Assembly: GCA_038093515.1 (NCBI GenBank)
Contig: JBBPSI010000110.1
Coordinates: 1 to 64,000 of the forward strand
Reading direction: 5' to 3'
Length of the DNA stretch: 64,000 nucleotides
Source: Butyriboletus loyo
Lineage: Eukaryota > Basidiomycota > Agaricomycetes > Boletales > Boletaceae
Shown here: piece by piece, positions 8,770-21,156 of the stretch
How the letters are laid out: each line of letters begins with the position of its first letter
Numbering within the stretch: position 1 is the first letter of the stretch
The notes under the pieces: model-generated
Databases searched by the model: none
Seen by the model: the letters and a program-made list of their open reading frames with translations, nothing else
What the model was told of the DNA's origin: nothing
Made by a program: the position numbers and the translations under genes

Positions 8770-11700
8770 AGGAATTGTGGCGGGTCTGATGGTGGTCATG
8801 AAGAGAACTTGGATGGTTTTGGGAGACCAGTTTAGCCATCGCTCGCTTGGAGTACCGTGGCGGCGAGTCTGTGGACTCGGATTTCACCTACGATAGTCGG
8901 ACTACCGCAGTATTGTATTGAACCTGGACCGCACTTTGAACATTGACTATTCAAAACCTAATTGCCACCTTGCACCAGTCCAGCCCTCGGATAAGCAGAA
9001 CTCCCGCTTCTGCCAGTTGGCCAAGCAAACTACATCAGATCATGCGGGTGCCGTCGAAAAGGTTTTTTCTGCAAACTACAGGAGATAGCAATAGCCGAGC
9101 GACCCTGCTAAGGTTTTCAAAACTGTTGACTAAGCAAACAACTCCCGCCGCTGAACAGAATTATCCCCCGACGACCGCGGTTTGTCCTTCCACCATAACT
9201 CCCGCTTCCTGTGTATTCTGCCAGGCCAAGCAAGCTATATCAGATCATGTGGGTGCTGACGAAACGCCTTTCTCCAACCGTCTGCCTTGCGGTCAATCTT
9301 GATGCGACCCTGTAATGATCTCCGTGGGTGTTCCATCTTCTCACGCGGAGCAGGAAAAAGATGGCAAGTACGAGTCGAAGCGCATCCATGTGGAGTGATG
9401 GCAGTGTAATAGGCCACTATTCCCCGCATTTTCCATATCCAACACTGTGCCAGTGCCGGGACTTGGTGATTTGAACGTCATCTGCCATGATGCACCTAAC
9501 CAGAGTTGCACGATCGGGTAGGCTATCTTCGTCTCTTCGTTTCATGCATTCGACGTCGTGTTCATCTTGTTTGATTTTCGAACTTTGAATAAGTATCAAT
9601 TCACACAGCCATTTCGTTCGTTCGCATTTATGGTATATTGACTTTCTTTTCGTATAGAAGCACACCTCGGATCTGTTAACCGGACGTGCGATATTCACAA
9701 GGTACTGTATGTGGACTGTCGTTGGCATACCCTACTACGGTCCAAGTACTAGTCGGCCGGAACGGAAATTACCCATCATCAGGTGTGTCTGTCTCCATAG
9801 CCCCACTTCGGTCATACGCTTTCACGTCAATGCCTCAAATCTGATCGAGGTTGTACACGGCAACCTGCGCACTAATGATCAACCTCAACATTCCTGGGCC
9901 GACTATATCCATATCTACATGATCCGCTCGCTGAATATGGATTATTGTTACGGCACGCCTTATATAGAGCCTTCGCGTTGATATCTATGGAAACACCTTT
10001 TTTACGGCGGCGAAGACCTCGTCTGTGATACCAATCCCGGCTGTGCCTCCCTGTAACAAGCCCAAGAACCTGTGTGTTTCTCAGGTAACCAAGTCCGCAG
10101 CTTGTCTAGTAAGTGCGCTGGCCAAATCTTCTCGTCACGAAGAATGCATCAAATCGAACCCTTTCAGTGTGCTGACCTCTTGATTAACAATTTGACGCGT
10201 GGAGATTTATTGAATCTTGTGTGACAGGGATCTTGGACAGATAAATTGAAAGTAAAATGGGCGTACGAGGAGCTCACGGTGATGGCATACCGCATCGCTG
10301 ACCTTGAACTCTCGGAGAGAGGCGAGAGCAAGCTTCGATAGCGCTCGACCAGTTTGATCAGCCGTTGAATCAGGCATGTACTTTAAAACCCTCCGTGATC
10401 TCCCTGCTTTCTCTCTAGCTTGTGCAGCGAAGATATCCCCTTCCGTAGAAACATGAACCCGAACCAACCATCGTTGAACAACTACGACAACCTGTATCCA
10501 TCTCAGGATACACCCGATCCACTGTATGTATTTCACCGTGTCACCATCCACCCCTGATGTGGTCACGCTTGTGGCCTTGATGAGTGTTACCGACGCTGAT
10601 GTTTTTTTTTTTCATTTCAAGTGATGATTTTCTCTCGCAGCTCCTCTTGGATATCCCCGATGCCTTCCCCACCCCCACCCCCACATCATATCCATCTGCA
10701 TCCGCGCCGGCACCCACCCCCTTGCCCATCCCCGACCCCCACCTCACGTGTCACTGGGTCTCCCGCCACCACCCCCCTCTCATCTGCGGTGCTCCACTTC
10801 CCCCCGATCCTAAACATGCCTGTGCGCACTTTCGCCTCGCCCACGATATCCGGGGAAACGAGAAACTCACCACCCGCTGTCTTTGGTATGCATGCGACGC
10901 GCCGCCGATGCAAAGGGGAAGCGTGATACGACATGTACTAACCATCCATTTGAGGCTGTTGCGGTGGCAGTGTGAGGCGTGTGGCAAGGTGTTTTCGAGA
11001 AAGGGGACGGAACATGCGTGTAATGGCGGTTATGGTGTGTGAGTGCGAAAGAAAAGACTTCAAGTTACCAGGACTCGTTTTACACATTATACCTACAAGT
11101 TTGTTAACTTTTTTTTTTCCATCCACCTCTTCTTTTTGCTACCCAAGACATGGCCTCGGCGCATTGTCTAGACGCCGGGCTCGCGCAAGGCTCCCCTGTA
11201 CGAGACATCTTGGAGCGAAAACGGACTCGTCGTTCCGACCGACTGTCCGTTGATTGAACCCGATCTTCCCTCGCATCCAGGGCACCCAAATATCCTCGCT
11301 GCCCCTCCAGGCATTTGCACTGCCATAGCCCCTCACCAGAACCGTAACCTCCTACCAACATTGGGCCCAGGTCTCGTCGTCCTCGTTGTCTACACAGCAT
11401 ACCGTGAGGGCAGGGCTGAGAGGGGGGCGGTGTAAACGGGTGTAAGCGTGGTGACGCCCATGTTCAGTTGCTGAGTCGACCCTATGGCTAGCGATAGGGG
11501 GGTGAAACAGATGGTATTTCCAATGCTTGTCGAGCTGGGGGTCGGTTTCGGCGGGGGGGGACTTCACGGAGACATGGATCACAGAACAAATTTATCGCGA
11601 GAGAGGACAACGGAGCCCAGTGTTGGTAGAGCCTGTCACTTCGACAGACGAAGCGAGTATCTGTCAGTCATAAAAAAATATACTCGATTTAGGAGTTGGA

Positions 11701-12340
11701 GATAGGCAGGCGTGCTGTGCCGGATAACGGTTGTTGCGGACGAATGTACTGATGGTGGGCAAGGCCAGCGGCCTTAATCGAAAACAAGTGTCTTGAGTGC
11801 GACTGCCCAAAACTCGGTATCTCGGCGTCTGGTATTCGAGAATGCATGTATGCGTCCAGGACCTGCCATGTTGCAACTTTGTCAAAGCGAAATCAAGGTT
11901 GATTGGCACGAGCCAATCAAAAGTATGACCGGGGACAGTGCCACTACGGATCTCATCAGATGAGAACCTGCCAGTGGTCAAAAGTATGCTTTGATATACT
12001 TCATCCAGTGCCGTCCCTCCAAGCCTCTGTGTACCGACGTGTCCCCGGACCCCTATGGCGGCGCCACGACGGCTTGACCACATCTGACGATTACCGTCGA
12101 ACTCGCGTTTCAATTGGAGTGTACACAAACTCTGGACAGTCACGTTGGTTCGCGTCTCATTGTCGAAACAGTTCGCGTTTGACTTGCAACATGGACGGTG
12201 GGACAAGGCAGATGGTTATATGCATGTCACGATCTCCATTGTGGATGAAGGAGGACTGTTGACGTAGTCTGAGTCCAGGAGAGAGAGGCAGGGAGGGTGG
12301 CGTTTGGTTCGTAGACCAACTTGTGGGGTTGGTTGCGGTG
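8770..12340 (+). repeat. Segmental repeat unit 1 carrying a C2H2 gene
   Basis: This block is repeated in tandem as units 2 and 3. Anchors shared by all three include a CCAGCCCTCGGATAAGCAG stretch (8974, 12639 and 17351), the zinc-finger gene and its intron. Similarity extends over non-coding flanks, so this is segmental duplication rather than gene family resemblance. Apart from the zinc-finger gene I find no convincing gene; several short frames conserved between units are too weak to call. Unit boundaries are approximate. Confidence 0.75.
10453..11042 (+). CDS. C2H2 zinc-finger protein, copy 1 (two exons)
   Basis: The exons are 10453-10523 and 10622-11042, with an intron from GTATGT to a pyrimidine-rich tract and CAAG. 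They give 164 codons. The N-terminus is Asn/Pro/Tyr rich (MNPNQP), followed by a Pro-Thr-Ser linker. The C-terminal half has a finger with C-x4-C-x12-H-x4-H spacing and then a shorter CEACGKVFSRKG unit with a following His and Cys. Nuclear DNA or RNA binding is likely from the fingers, but the target is unknown. Families of this kind are expanded in Agaricomycetes. The intron and start are conserved in the two tandem copies, which supports the model. Confidence 0.8.
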
Positions 12341-14152
12341 TGTCACTAAAAGTGCCCGTTGCGTTGTTCAAAGGACTTGCGGCGGGTGGCCAGGGTGGCG
12401 AGTTTGATCGTAGACATGAAGAGAACTTGAATTTAGGGATCTTGGGACGGTAAGCGATTGCCAAGTGGTCCGAACTGACCAGCCACCGCTGCTTGGAGTA
12501 CTGGGGTGGCGGTGCATACACCTTAGCCCTGAGTCTGTGTTCGAATTACGCACTCTTGCATTCTTCGCTACCACGACACTCCAAGTGATAGACTACCACA
12601 GTTAGATCATTAACGATAAAAACCTAATCGCCACCTTGCACTAGTCCAGCCCTCGGATAAGCAGCACTCTCGCTTCCGACAATCAGCTAAAGCGAACTAC
12701 ATCAGATCATGCGGTGCTGACGAAACGCCTTTCTCTAACCGTCTGCCTTGCGGTCAATGCTTCCTTGATACGACCCTGTAATGATCTCCGCGGGCGTTCC
12801 ATCTTCTCACGCGCAGCAGGAAAAAGATGGCAAGTACGAGTCGAAGTGCGTCCAGGCGGAGTGATGGCAGTGTGATAAGCCACTGTTCCCCGCATTTTCT
12901 ATATCCAACCCTGTGCCAGTGCCGGTGCTTGGCGATTTGAACATAATCTACCATGATGCACCCAACCAGAGTTGCACGATCGGGTAGGCTATCTTCGTCT
13001 CTTCGTTTCATGCATTCGACGTCGTGTTCACCTTGTTTGATTTTCGAACTTTGGATAATTATCGATTCGCACAGCCATTTCGTTCACATTGATGGTATAT
13101 TGACTTTCTTTTCATATAGCAGCACATCTTGGATTTGTTTACCGGACGCGCAATATCCACAGGGTACTGCACGTGAACTGTCATTTGCATACCCTACTAC
13201 GGTCCCCTCATCAAATCCATGCTTTCCGTGTTGTATGATCGAGCCCCTATTTTTGCGAACGGGTTGGACCGATGGTTGGGTGAGTGGGCCCAAAAATAGG
13301 CTAGCGTCCATTTCTCGTGTATTCAGCAGCATCACCTGAAAGGGTTAGTTGAGCCAGATTGATTGAATATTTATGCTTTCGGTTCACTGGAGTACTTGGC
13401 CAGAACGGAAATGAATGCCATCATCAGGTGTGTCTCTCCCCATAGCCCCTCTCTGGTCGTACGCTTTCACGTTAATGCCTTAGATATGATGCGAGGTTGT
13501 AGATGGACACGGGTCGCTCAAGGACTTTGTCAGATCTCGAAAGTAGTTGACTCTACTTTGCTATTTCCGGATGTAACAGGTTCATCAAATCTCCTCAAAA
13601 TTCCCACCTTATGACCAATTATAACGAACATGTGTTATTGTTACGGCACGCCTTCCCGAAATATAGAATCGTGGCGTTATATCAATGGAAACTCCTTGTA
13701 CGGCGCTGAAGATCTCGTCTGATACCAGTCCTGGCTGTGCCTCCCTGTAACAAGCCCAAGAACTAACCTGTGTATTTCTCAAGTGACCAAGGGATATCAA
13801 TCCGTCTAGTAGGCCAAATCTTCTTGTCATGAGGAATGCATCATATCAAACCCTTTCAGTGTGCTGTCCTCTTGACTGACAACTCGACGCGTGGAAATTT
13901 GAATTTGTTGAATCTCGTATGACAAGGATCTGGTCCAGATGAATCCAAAGTAAATCGGGCGTACGAGGAGCTCGCGGTGATGGCATACCGCACTACTGAC
14001 CTTGAACTCTCGGAGAAGCGAGAGCAAGCTTCAATAGCGCTTTACCGTTTTGATCATCTGTTAAATCAGGTATGTACTTTAAAACTAACTCTCCGTGATC
14101 TCCCCCCTTCCTCTCTAGCTTGTGCAGCGAAGATATCCCCTTCCGTAGAAAC

Positions 14153-14741
14153 ATGAACTCGAACCAACCATCGTTGAACAACTACGACAACCTGTATCCA
14201 TCTCAGGATACACCCGATCCACTGTATGTATTTCACAGTCCATCCCTGATGTGATCACGCTTGTCGCCTTGATGTGTATTACCGACACTGATGTCTTTTT
14301 TTATTTTCAAGTGATGAATTCCTCTCGCAGCTCCTCTTCGATATCCCCGATGCCTTCCCCACCCCCACCCCCACATCATATCCATCTGCATCCGCGCTGG
14401 GGCCGGCTCCGGAACCCGCCCCCTTGCCCGTTCCTGACCCTCACCTCACATGCCACTGGGTCTCCCGCCACCCCTCTCTAATCTGCGGCACTCCCCTTCC
14501 CCCCGATCCTAAACATGCCTGTGCGCACTTTCGCCTCGCCCACGGCATCCGGGGAAACGAGAAACTCACCACCCGCTGTCTTTGGTACGCATGCGACGCG
14601 CCGCCGATGCAAAGGGGAAGCGTGATACGACATGTACTAACCGTCCATTTGAGGTTGTTGAGGTGGCAGTGTGAGGCGTGTGGCAAGGTGTTTTCGAGAA
14701 AGGGGACGGAACATGTGTGTATTGGCGGTCATGGTGTATGA
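14153..14741 (+). CDS. C2H2 zinc-finger protein, copy 2 (two exons)
   Basis: The exons are 14153-14223 and 14312-14741 (167 codons), with the same splice positions as copy 1. The linker has a few extra residues (an Ala-Leu-Gly-Pro insertion). Both Cys/His units keep all ligands: the C-x4-C-x12-H-x4-H finger and the CEACGKVFSRKG unit. The reading frame is intact, so this copy could be functional. Role is as for copy 1: a probable nucleic-acid-binding protein of unknown target. Confidence 0.8.
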
Positions 14742-15904
14742 GTACGAAAACAGACATCAAGTTACCAGGACTCGTGATACATATTATACCTACGAGTTTC
14801 TAAGCCTTTTGTTTTCCATCCACCTCTTCTTTTTGTTACCCAAGACACGGCTTCGGTGCATTATCTGGACCCCCCCTTCCCCCGGGCTCGCGCAAGGCTC
14901 CTGTGTACGAGACATCTTGGAGAAAAAACGGACTCGTCGTTCCGACCGATTGTCCGTTGATTGAACCCGATCTTCCCTCCCATCCAGGGCACCCAAATAT
15001 CCTCGCTGCCCCTCCAGGCATTTGCACTGCCACAGCCCCTCACCAGAACCGTAACCTCCTATCAACATTGGGCCCAGGTCTCGTCGTCTTCGTTATCTAC
15101 ACAGCATACCGTGAGGGCAGGACTGGGAGGCGGGCGGTGTAAACGGGTGTAAGCGTGGTGACGCCCATGTTCAGTTGCTGAGTCGACCCTATGGCTAGCG
15201 ATAGGGGGGTGAAACAGATGGTATTTCCAATGCTTGTCGAGCTGGGGGTCGGTTTCGGCGGGGGGGGACTTCACGGAGACATGGACCACACAACAAATTT
15301 ATCGCGAGAGAGGACAACGGAGTCCAGTGTTGGTAGAGCCTGTCACTTCGACAGACGAAGCGAGTATCTGTCAGTCATCAAAAAATATACTCGATTTAGG
15401 AGCTGGAGATAGGCAGGCGTGCTGTGCCGGATAATGGTTGTTGCGGACGAACGTACTGTATCATAGTCACTGGGAAAGGACACCGTTGTGGCGCAGGCGG
15501 CCTTATTCGAAAACAAGTGTGTCTTGAGTGCGACTGCTCAAATTGAACTCGGTACCTCGGCGTCTGGAAGACAGGTGTATTTGAGATACCAAGATGGTCT
15601 GACAGCTGGGAAAGACCTGCCGTGTTGCAACTTTGTCAAAGCGAAGTTCAAGTTGATTGGCACGAGCCAATCAAAAGTATGACCAGGGACAGTGCCAGCC
15701 CGTGCTAATGAGGCAAGCCAGTACGGATTGTTCAGCGGTTTACGTTACGCCGCTGCCATGATTCTGTGGTTGAGCAGAGTTGGGAACAAGGGGTCGGCAA
15801 TCCTGATGTAACATACTTGGACAAGAGCCTACGTCCCAAAGGTAACTTAAACCGACGATTTCTTTTTAATTTCGTAATTGATATATGGACGACCTTTGTC
15901 CCTC

Positions 15905-16255
15905 CGAGTGGTCGCCTACAATGGAGATCGTGACATGTATATAACCACCCGTCTGGTCCCACCGTGCATGTTCAAGCAAGTCGAACGCGAACTCTTCCGA
16001 CGATGAGACGCGAACCAATGTGACTGTCCAGAGTTAGTGTACACTCCAATTGAAACGTGAGTTCGACGGTAATCGTCATACGTGGTCAAGCCGTCGTGGC
16101 GCCGCCATAGGGGTCCGGGGACACGTCGTCGGAACACAGTGCCTTGGAGGGACGGCACTGGATGAAATATCACTGAATATATCAAAACGTATTTTTGACC
16201 ACTGGCAGGTTCTCATCTGATGAGATGGGCCGTAGTGGTCACTAGGCCGGTATGA
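15905..16255 (-). repeat. Inverted copy of the 3' segment of unit 1
   Basis: The sequence reads as the reverse complement of about 11925-12245 in unit 1, including the blocks TGGTCAAGCCGTCGTGGCGC and CATCAGATGAGAACC. Flanking sequence on the left keeps the original orientation, so a segment of about 340 bp was inverted or copied back. Confidence 0.75.
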
Positions 16256-17070
16256 AGGAACACGAACTAGATAGATGGATGAGTAAATCCTATACTAACC
16301 ATTACGAGTCAAGTAGCGAGTGTAGAGTTATAGCTTACCTAAAGTCGAGTGGAGGAAAGCAGCGAGGCAGCGCGGGTGCTCGCCTCTCTCCGCCCCTTCT
16401 GGCTTTGGAGCCCAAGGTCTTTTGGAGATGAAGACAACGTGTGTTCGCGGAATTTTCTGGACGCTCCGAGAACGCTGACATGTAATATCAGTACATGACA
16501 CAAAATTGCATGGATCTCAATCTGTATTATCACCTCGTACATGTCATCTCCCAGCGCTGCGAAGAATCAAAGATCCGATGATCTGAAGGCGCAGAGTCAA
16601 AATCGAAAACAAAAATCGATTCCAATGTCCTTGGACCGAAAACAGGGCTGGGATTCGGACGCCGAATTAGTTTTTGAATTCAGGCCGAGGCGTAATGGCC
16701 TACCGTTGTCTTCGGTAAGTACTCGGTCGTTGAACGTTTGAACCTCGCCAAGCGGAACGCAATACAGGGAAGAGGATCATCGAGCACTTCAGCTTCGTTG
16801 GTGTTGGCCAGCCGGTGTAATACATATATCACAACCTCGGTGTCGTCATATTCACGTTCCCCATTCCCCATCAGAATGATGGCTCCGCCACTGCCCGTGA
16901 GGCTGAACCAGATTCAGTCCATCTTTAATAATCCAGTTTGGGGATGTGTGTGAGTGGCGAAGGAGGATCGTCCAGGATGAAGGGGGACTGTTGACGTAGT
17001 CTGAGTCCAGGAGAGAGAGGCAGGGTGGGTGGCACCTGGTTCGTTTACCAACTTGTGGGGTTGCGGTGTG

Positions 17071-19240
17071 TCACTAAAAGTGCCCGTTGCGTTGTTCAAA
17101 GGACTTGCGGCGGGTGGCCAGGGTGGCGAGTTTGATCGTGGGCATGAAGAGAACTTGAATTTAGGGATCTTGGGACGGTAAGCGAGTGCCAAGCGAACTG
17201 ACTAGCCACTGCTGCTTGGAGTACCGGGGTGGCGGTGCATACACCTTAGCCCTGAGTCTGTGTTCGAGTTACGCACTCTTGCATTCTTCGCTACCACGAC
17301 ACTCCAAGTGATAGACTACCACAGTTAGATCATTAACGATAAAAACCTAATCCAGCCCTCGGATAAGCAGAACTCTCGCTTCCAACAATCAGCTAAAGCG
17401 AACTACATCAGATCATGTGGTGCTGACGAAACGCCTTTCTCTAACCGTCTGTCTTGCGGTCAATGCTTCCTTGATACGACCCTGTAATGATCTCCGCGGG
17501 CGTTCCATCTTCTCACGCGGAGTAGGAAAAAGATGGCAATTACGAGTCGAAGTGCGTCCAGGTGGAGTGATGGCAGTGTGATAGGCCACTATTCCCTGTA
17601 TTTTCTATATCCAACACTGTGCCGGTACTCGGCGATTTGAATGTCACTATCAGGATAATGCACCTAACCAGTGTTGCGCGATTGCGTAGGCCATCCTTGT
17701 CTCTTCGTTTCACCCCCGCAGTCGACATCGTGCTCACCTTATTTGATTTTCAAGCTTTAGATGAGCATCGCACAGTCATTTCGTTCGCATTGATGGTGTA
17801 TTTACTTTCTTTTCGTATAGCAGCATATCTCGGATCTGTTTACCGGACGCGCAATATCCACAAGGTATTGGATGTGGTTGGCATACCTATGTCCACTCTT
17901 CAAATCCATGCTTTCCGCGTTGTATGATTGAGCCACTATGTTGCGAACGGGTTCGGCAGATGTAGGATTTCGTGCAGACCTTGGTTGGGTGAGTGGGCCC
18001 AAAAATAGGCTAGCGTCCATTTCTCGTGTATTCAGCAGCATCACCTGAAAGGGTTAGTGGAGCCAGACTGGGAAGGAACTGGATATTTGTGCTTTCGGTC
18101 CACTGGAGTACTTCGCCGGAACGGAAATGAATGCCATCATCAGGTGTGTCTCTCCCCATAGCCCCTCTTCGGTCGTACGCTTTCACGTTAATGTCCCAGA
18201 TCTAATGCGAGGTTGCACACGGACACGGGTCGTTTAAGGACTTTGTCTGATCTCGAAAGTAGTCGACGCGACTTTGCTATTTTAGGATATAACAGGTCGA
18301 TCAAATCTCCTCAAAAATCCCACCTTAGGACCGACAATATTCACATGATTTATTGACAACTCGACGCGTGGAGATTTGTTGAATATCGTGTGACGGGGAT
18401 CTGGGCCAGATGAATCGAAAGTCAATCGGGCGTACGAGGAGCTCGCGGTGATGGCATACCGCATCGCTGACCTTGAAGACTCGGAGAGAGGCGAGAGCAG
18501 GCTTCGATAGCACTTGACCATTTTGATCATCTGTTGAATCAGGCATGTACTTTAAAACCCTCCGTGATCTCCCCCCTTCCTCTCTAGCTTGTGCAACGAA
18601 GATATCGATATCCCTTCTGTCACAACATGAACCCGAACCAACCATCGTTGAACAACTACGACAACCTGTATCCATCTCAGGATACGCCCGATCCACTGTA
18701 TGTATTTCACCGTCCATCCCTGATGTGATCACGCTTGTGGCCTTGATGGGTATTACCAACACTGATGTCTTTTTTTTTCATTTCAAGTGATGAATTTCTC
18801 TCGCAGCTCCTCTTTGACATCCCCGATGCCTTCCCCACCCCCACCCCCCCATCATATCCAGCTGCATCCGCGCTGGCGCTGACTCCGGAACCCGCCCGAG
18901 TCTTGCCCGTCCCTGACCCCCACTTCATATGCCACTGGGTCTCCTGCTATCACCCCCCTCACATCTGCGGCGCTCCACTTCCCCCCGATCCTGAACACGC
19001 TTGTGCGCACTTTCGCCTCGCCCACAACATCCGGGGAAACAGGAATCTCACCACCCACTGTCTTTGGTACGCATGTGACGCACCGCCGATGCAAAGGGGA
19101 AGCATGATACGACATGTACTCACGGTACATTTGAGGCTGTTGCGGTGGCAGTGTGTGTGTGGCAAGGTGTTTTCGAGAAAGGGGACGGAACATACGTGTA
19201 ATGGCAGTCGTGGTACATGAGTGCAGAGGCTTTCCCCCCT
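17071..19240 (+). repeat. Segmental repeat unit 3 (3' truncated)
   Basis: It shares the upstream block, the zinc-finger gene and its intron with units 1 and 2. Similarity stops shortly after the zinc-finger stop codon at 19220, so the roughly 1 kb tail of units 1 and 2 is missing. A deletion before the gene removes part of the 13600-13800 equivalent. Confidence 0.7.
18627..19220 (+). CDS. C2H2 zinc-finger protein, copy 3 (two exons, altered second finger)
   Basis: The exons are 18627-18697 and 18788-19220 (168 codons), with splice sites as in the other copies. The first finger is intact. In the second unit the Cys pair has lost one residue: the other copies read CEACGK and this one reads CVCGK, because of an in-frame 3-nt loss. 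C-x2-C has become C-x1-C, which should weaken zinc binding. Other changes include Arg-to-Cys and Arg-to-His in the first half. The frame remains open, so it may be expressed but altered. Confidence 0.72.
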
Positions 19241-19731
19241 TTTTTGGTTGTGAAGAATCTTATTTTATTTTACTTTATTTCATCCCCTTTTTTCAAAAAA
19301 AAGAAAGGTTTATGCACGGATTTAGACATGCTGTTGGGGACCGAAGCGGGAAGCTACCTCCTGCATGTCGTATTCGCGGACTTCGGATGTCGTACTCGCG
19401 GAGTTTGGTTTGGTAATTTGTTTGTTGTCACGCCCGAATGTGGTAAATAAACCAAGGCTTGTTATCCTCAGCGCCACGACCGACGATAGCAAGCAGCTAG
19501 TTGAAAGGCTGACAGTAAAACAAGTCACATTGGTTCTCAACAATGAAACGCTTCCACCGAGCTCTGCAGGTTTGTACAATACGCGACCCACATGACCGCC
19601 TACTACATTGTAATAAGGCGGATCCGAACCTCATCCGAATAAGTCTTGATAATCGGAAAAACTTGGTGCGAGTACTATTTATTACCAAAGACTCCACAAA
19701 ATAACTACCATTTCACGTATTCTAGCCACTA
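19241..19731. other. Unassigned intergenic sequence
   Basis: There is a T-rich and then A-rich tract near 19240-19310. I see no gene, repeat match or RNA here. Confidence 0.4.
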
Positions 19732-20095
19732 ATGTTACTGTGAAGTAACTGCGAGGTAACTTCGATTCGCTTCGAAATCGAGTCCTTTCGTGTGAGTTCG
19801 AAACTTATCCGAATTACGGCGAAGTGCACTCGTGAACAATGCGATTCGAAGCGAAACGAAGTCGTTACCTATATGACTACCATATACAGAGATTATCTTA
19901 TGTAGTTTGTGCAGCAGCTCCAGCAACCCCTGTCCCACTGTATTGAATGCTGAGTTCTGATTGGCTGCCAGTCCGTCGGCCCGCGTTGCCGCTCAACTCT
20001 CACAATCTCGCGAAGTGAATTAGGCGAGTCACTCCGTCACTTTCGAACTCGGTTGAAGTCGCTCAAAAATGCTTCGATTCGCTTCGCAGCAACAC
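19732..20095. mobile_element. Candidate MITE with terminal inverted repeats and TA duplication
   Basis: The left end ATGTTACTGTGAAGTAA and the inverse of the right end GTGTTGCTGCGAAGCGAA match at most positions, with differences mainly A/G and C/T. TA dinucleotides flank both ends (19730-19731 and 20096-20097). Sub-terminal TTCGATTCGCTTCG-type motifs occur in both orientations. Length is 364 bp and no transposase is present, so it would be a non-autonomous element, perhaps Tc1/mariner-like by the TA site. Superfamily is an inference. Confidence 0.5.
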
Positions 20096-20097
20096 TA

Positions 20098-21156
20098 AAT
20101 GGTAGGGAGGGGTTGGGGGTCAAGCTAATCAGAAAAAGTGTAGTGTCCATGCTGGTTTCCAAAAGCTATCTAATGACACCTGCTTTGGGTTTTTCATCTG
20201 GCCACGACGAAGGTCAGCACGAAGGAAATCAGGCAAAGAATCCATGCCTACTCGTGACACATATCCGATCTCGATCAGCTCGGAAGTAGCCATCGCTGCC
20301 GCTCATCATCACTGTCATCTTCGTCTTCGTGATCCGAATCCACCTCAATAACTTCCCCATTCCGCTCGTCGACGAACTTCTGCAATAATTGCAGCATTAT
20401 CCTTGAAGACTTTTGCCTCGCTATCACTTGGATTTCTCTCTCCTCAATAGGATCCGCCCGGGCCCCAGAGTCACTCCATTCCAATCATTTCCAACTCGGA
20501 CCATATGTACCTCAGCCCTGCAAAAAGGTGATCTCATAGTCCATACAATATGAGCAAGTGTACTGCAACCTTGCACTGAGTGAAATTCGAATGCAAATGG
20601 CGTACTAATCGTTGTCTTCGGACTGTTTGGTGCTCGGTGCTACTTACTCTAGTGGTAATTCGGGCTAGGGGCGAATGGTGGAACTGCCAATGTGCCTCAT
20701 TTGTCGCACCTGGGACTTTTTGGGTCAGAGATAACATTTCCTGAACATCGAGTTGAAGACATGTCTGACTAGTACGGTTGTCAACCAACCTCGTCAAGCG
20801 GAGTGCAAGGGGATTGAGCTTTTGGTTGACTTTCGCTCACTGGTATTTATGTCAGTAACCAAGACCTGCTTCCCATCGCTGATTGGTTTCGCAGCGTACA
20901 CGGCGATCAAGTGCCACACAAAAATATTCGCACTGTATCTTAGCAGAGAAGTAAGCTGACGAGATTGGGTGCATCTCAGTAGAGCGTTCAAATCTTCATT
21001 CCTGGAAACGCTCCCAACTCGAAAAGATGTGGCATTCATCACATCTGTCTCCATTCACTCCACGAATTCCCTTTTCATGCACATTCTCCCAGGGCTCAAA
21101 ATGAATTTAAAGTGTTGCGGAACTCTGTCCGTGGTTGCACCCTCAAGGCCTCACTC
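20098..21156. other. Intergenic region with a possible minus-strand exon
   Basis: A minus-strand frame at 20275-20484 ends in a strongly acidic tail (an EVDSDHEDEDDSDDE run), and another lies at 20794-21054. They could be exons of one gene read toward lower coordinates, but splice sites do not join them convincingly and I recognise no family. Confidence 0.25.

Larger units (their letters stand above)
12341..17070 (+). repeat. Segmental repeat unit 2 (longest, rearranged)
   Basis: It is collinear with unit 1 from the zinc-finger upstream region to about 15700. Then come about 200 bp without a match, a segment inverted relative to unit 1 (about 15905-16255), and about 700 bp absent from unit 1. 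A frame at 16541-16741 with an ATG and a possible donor after codon 55 could be a small gene, but nothing supports it further. The unit closes with the same GTGTCACTAAAAGTGCCCG block that ends unit 1. Confidence 0.7.

Noticed and set aside
11104..11435. A second gene in each segmental repeat unit downstream of the zinc-finger gene
   Set aside because: A frame around 11203-11435 and 14903-15142 is conserved, but it lacks a shared start (ATG only in unit 2), and two other frames are equally open. Conservation follows from recent duplication.
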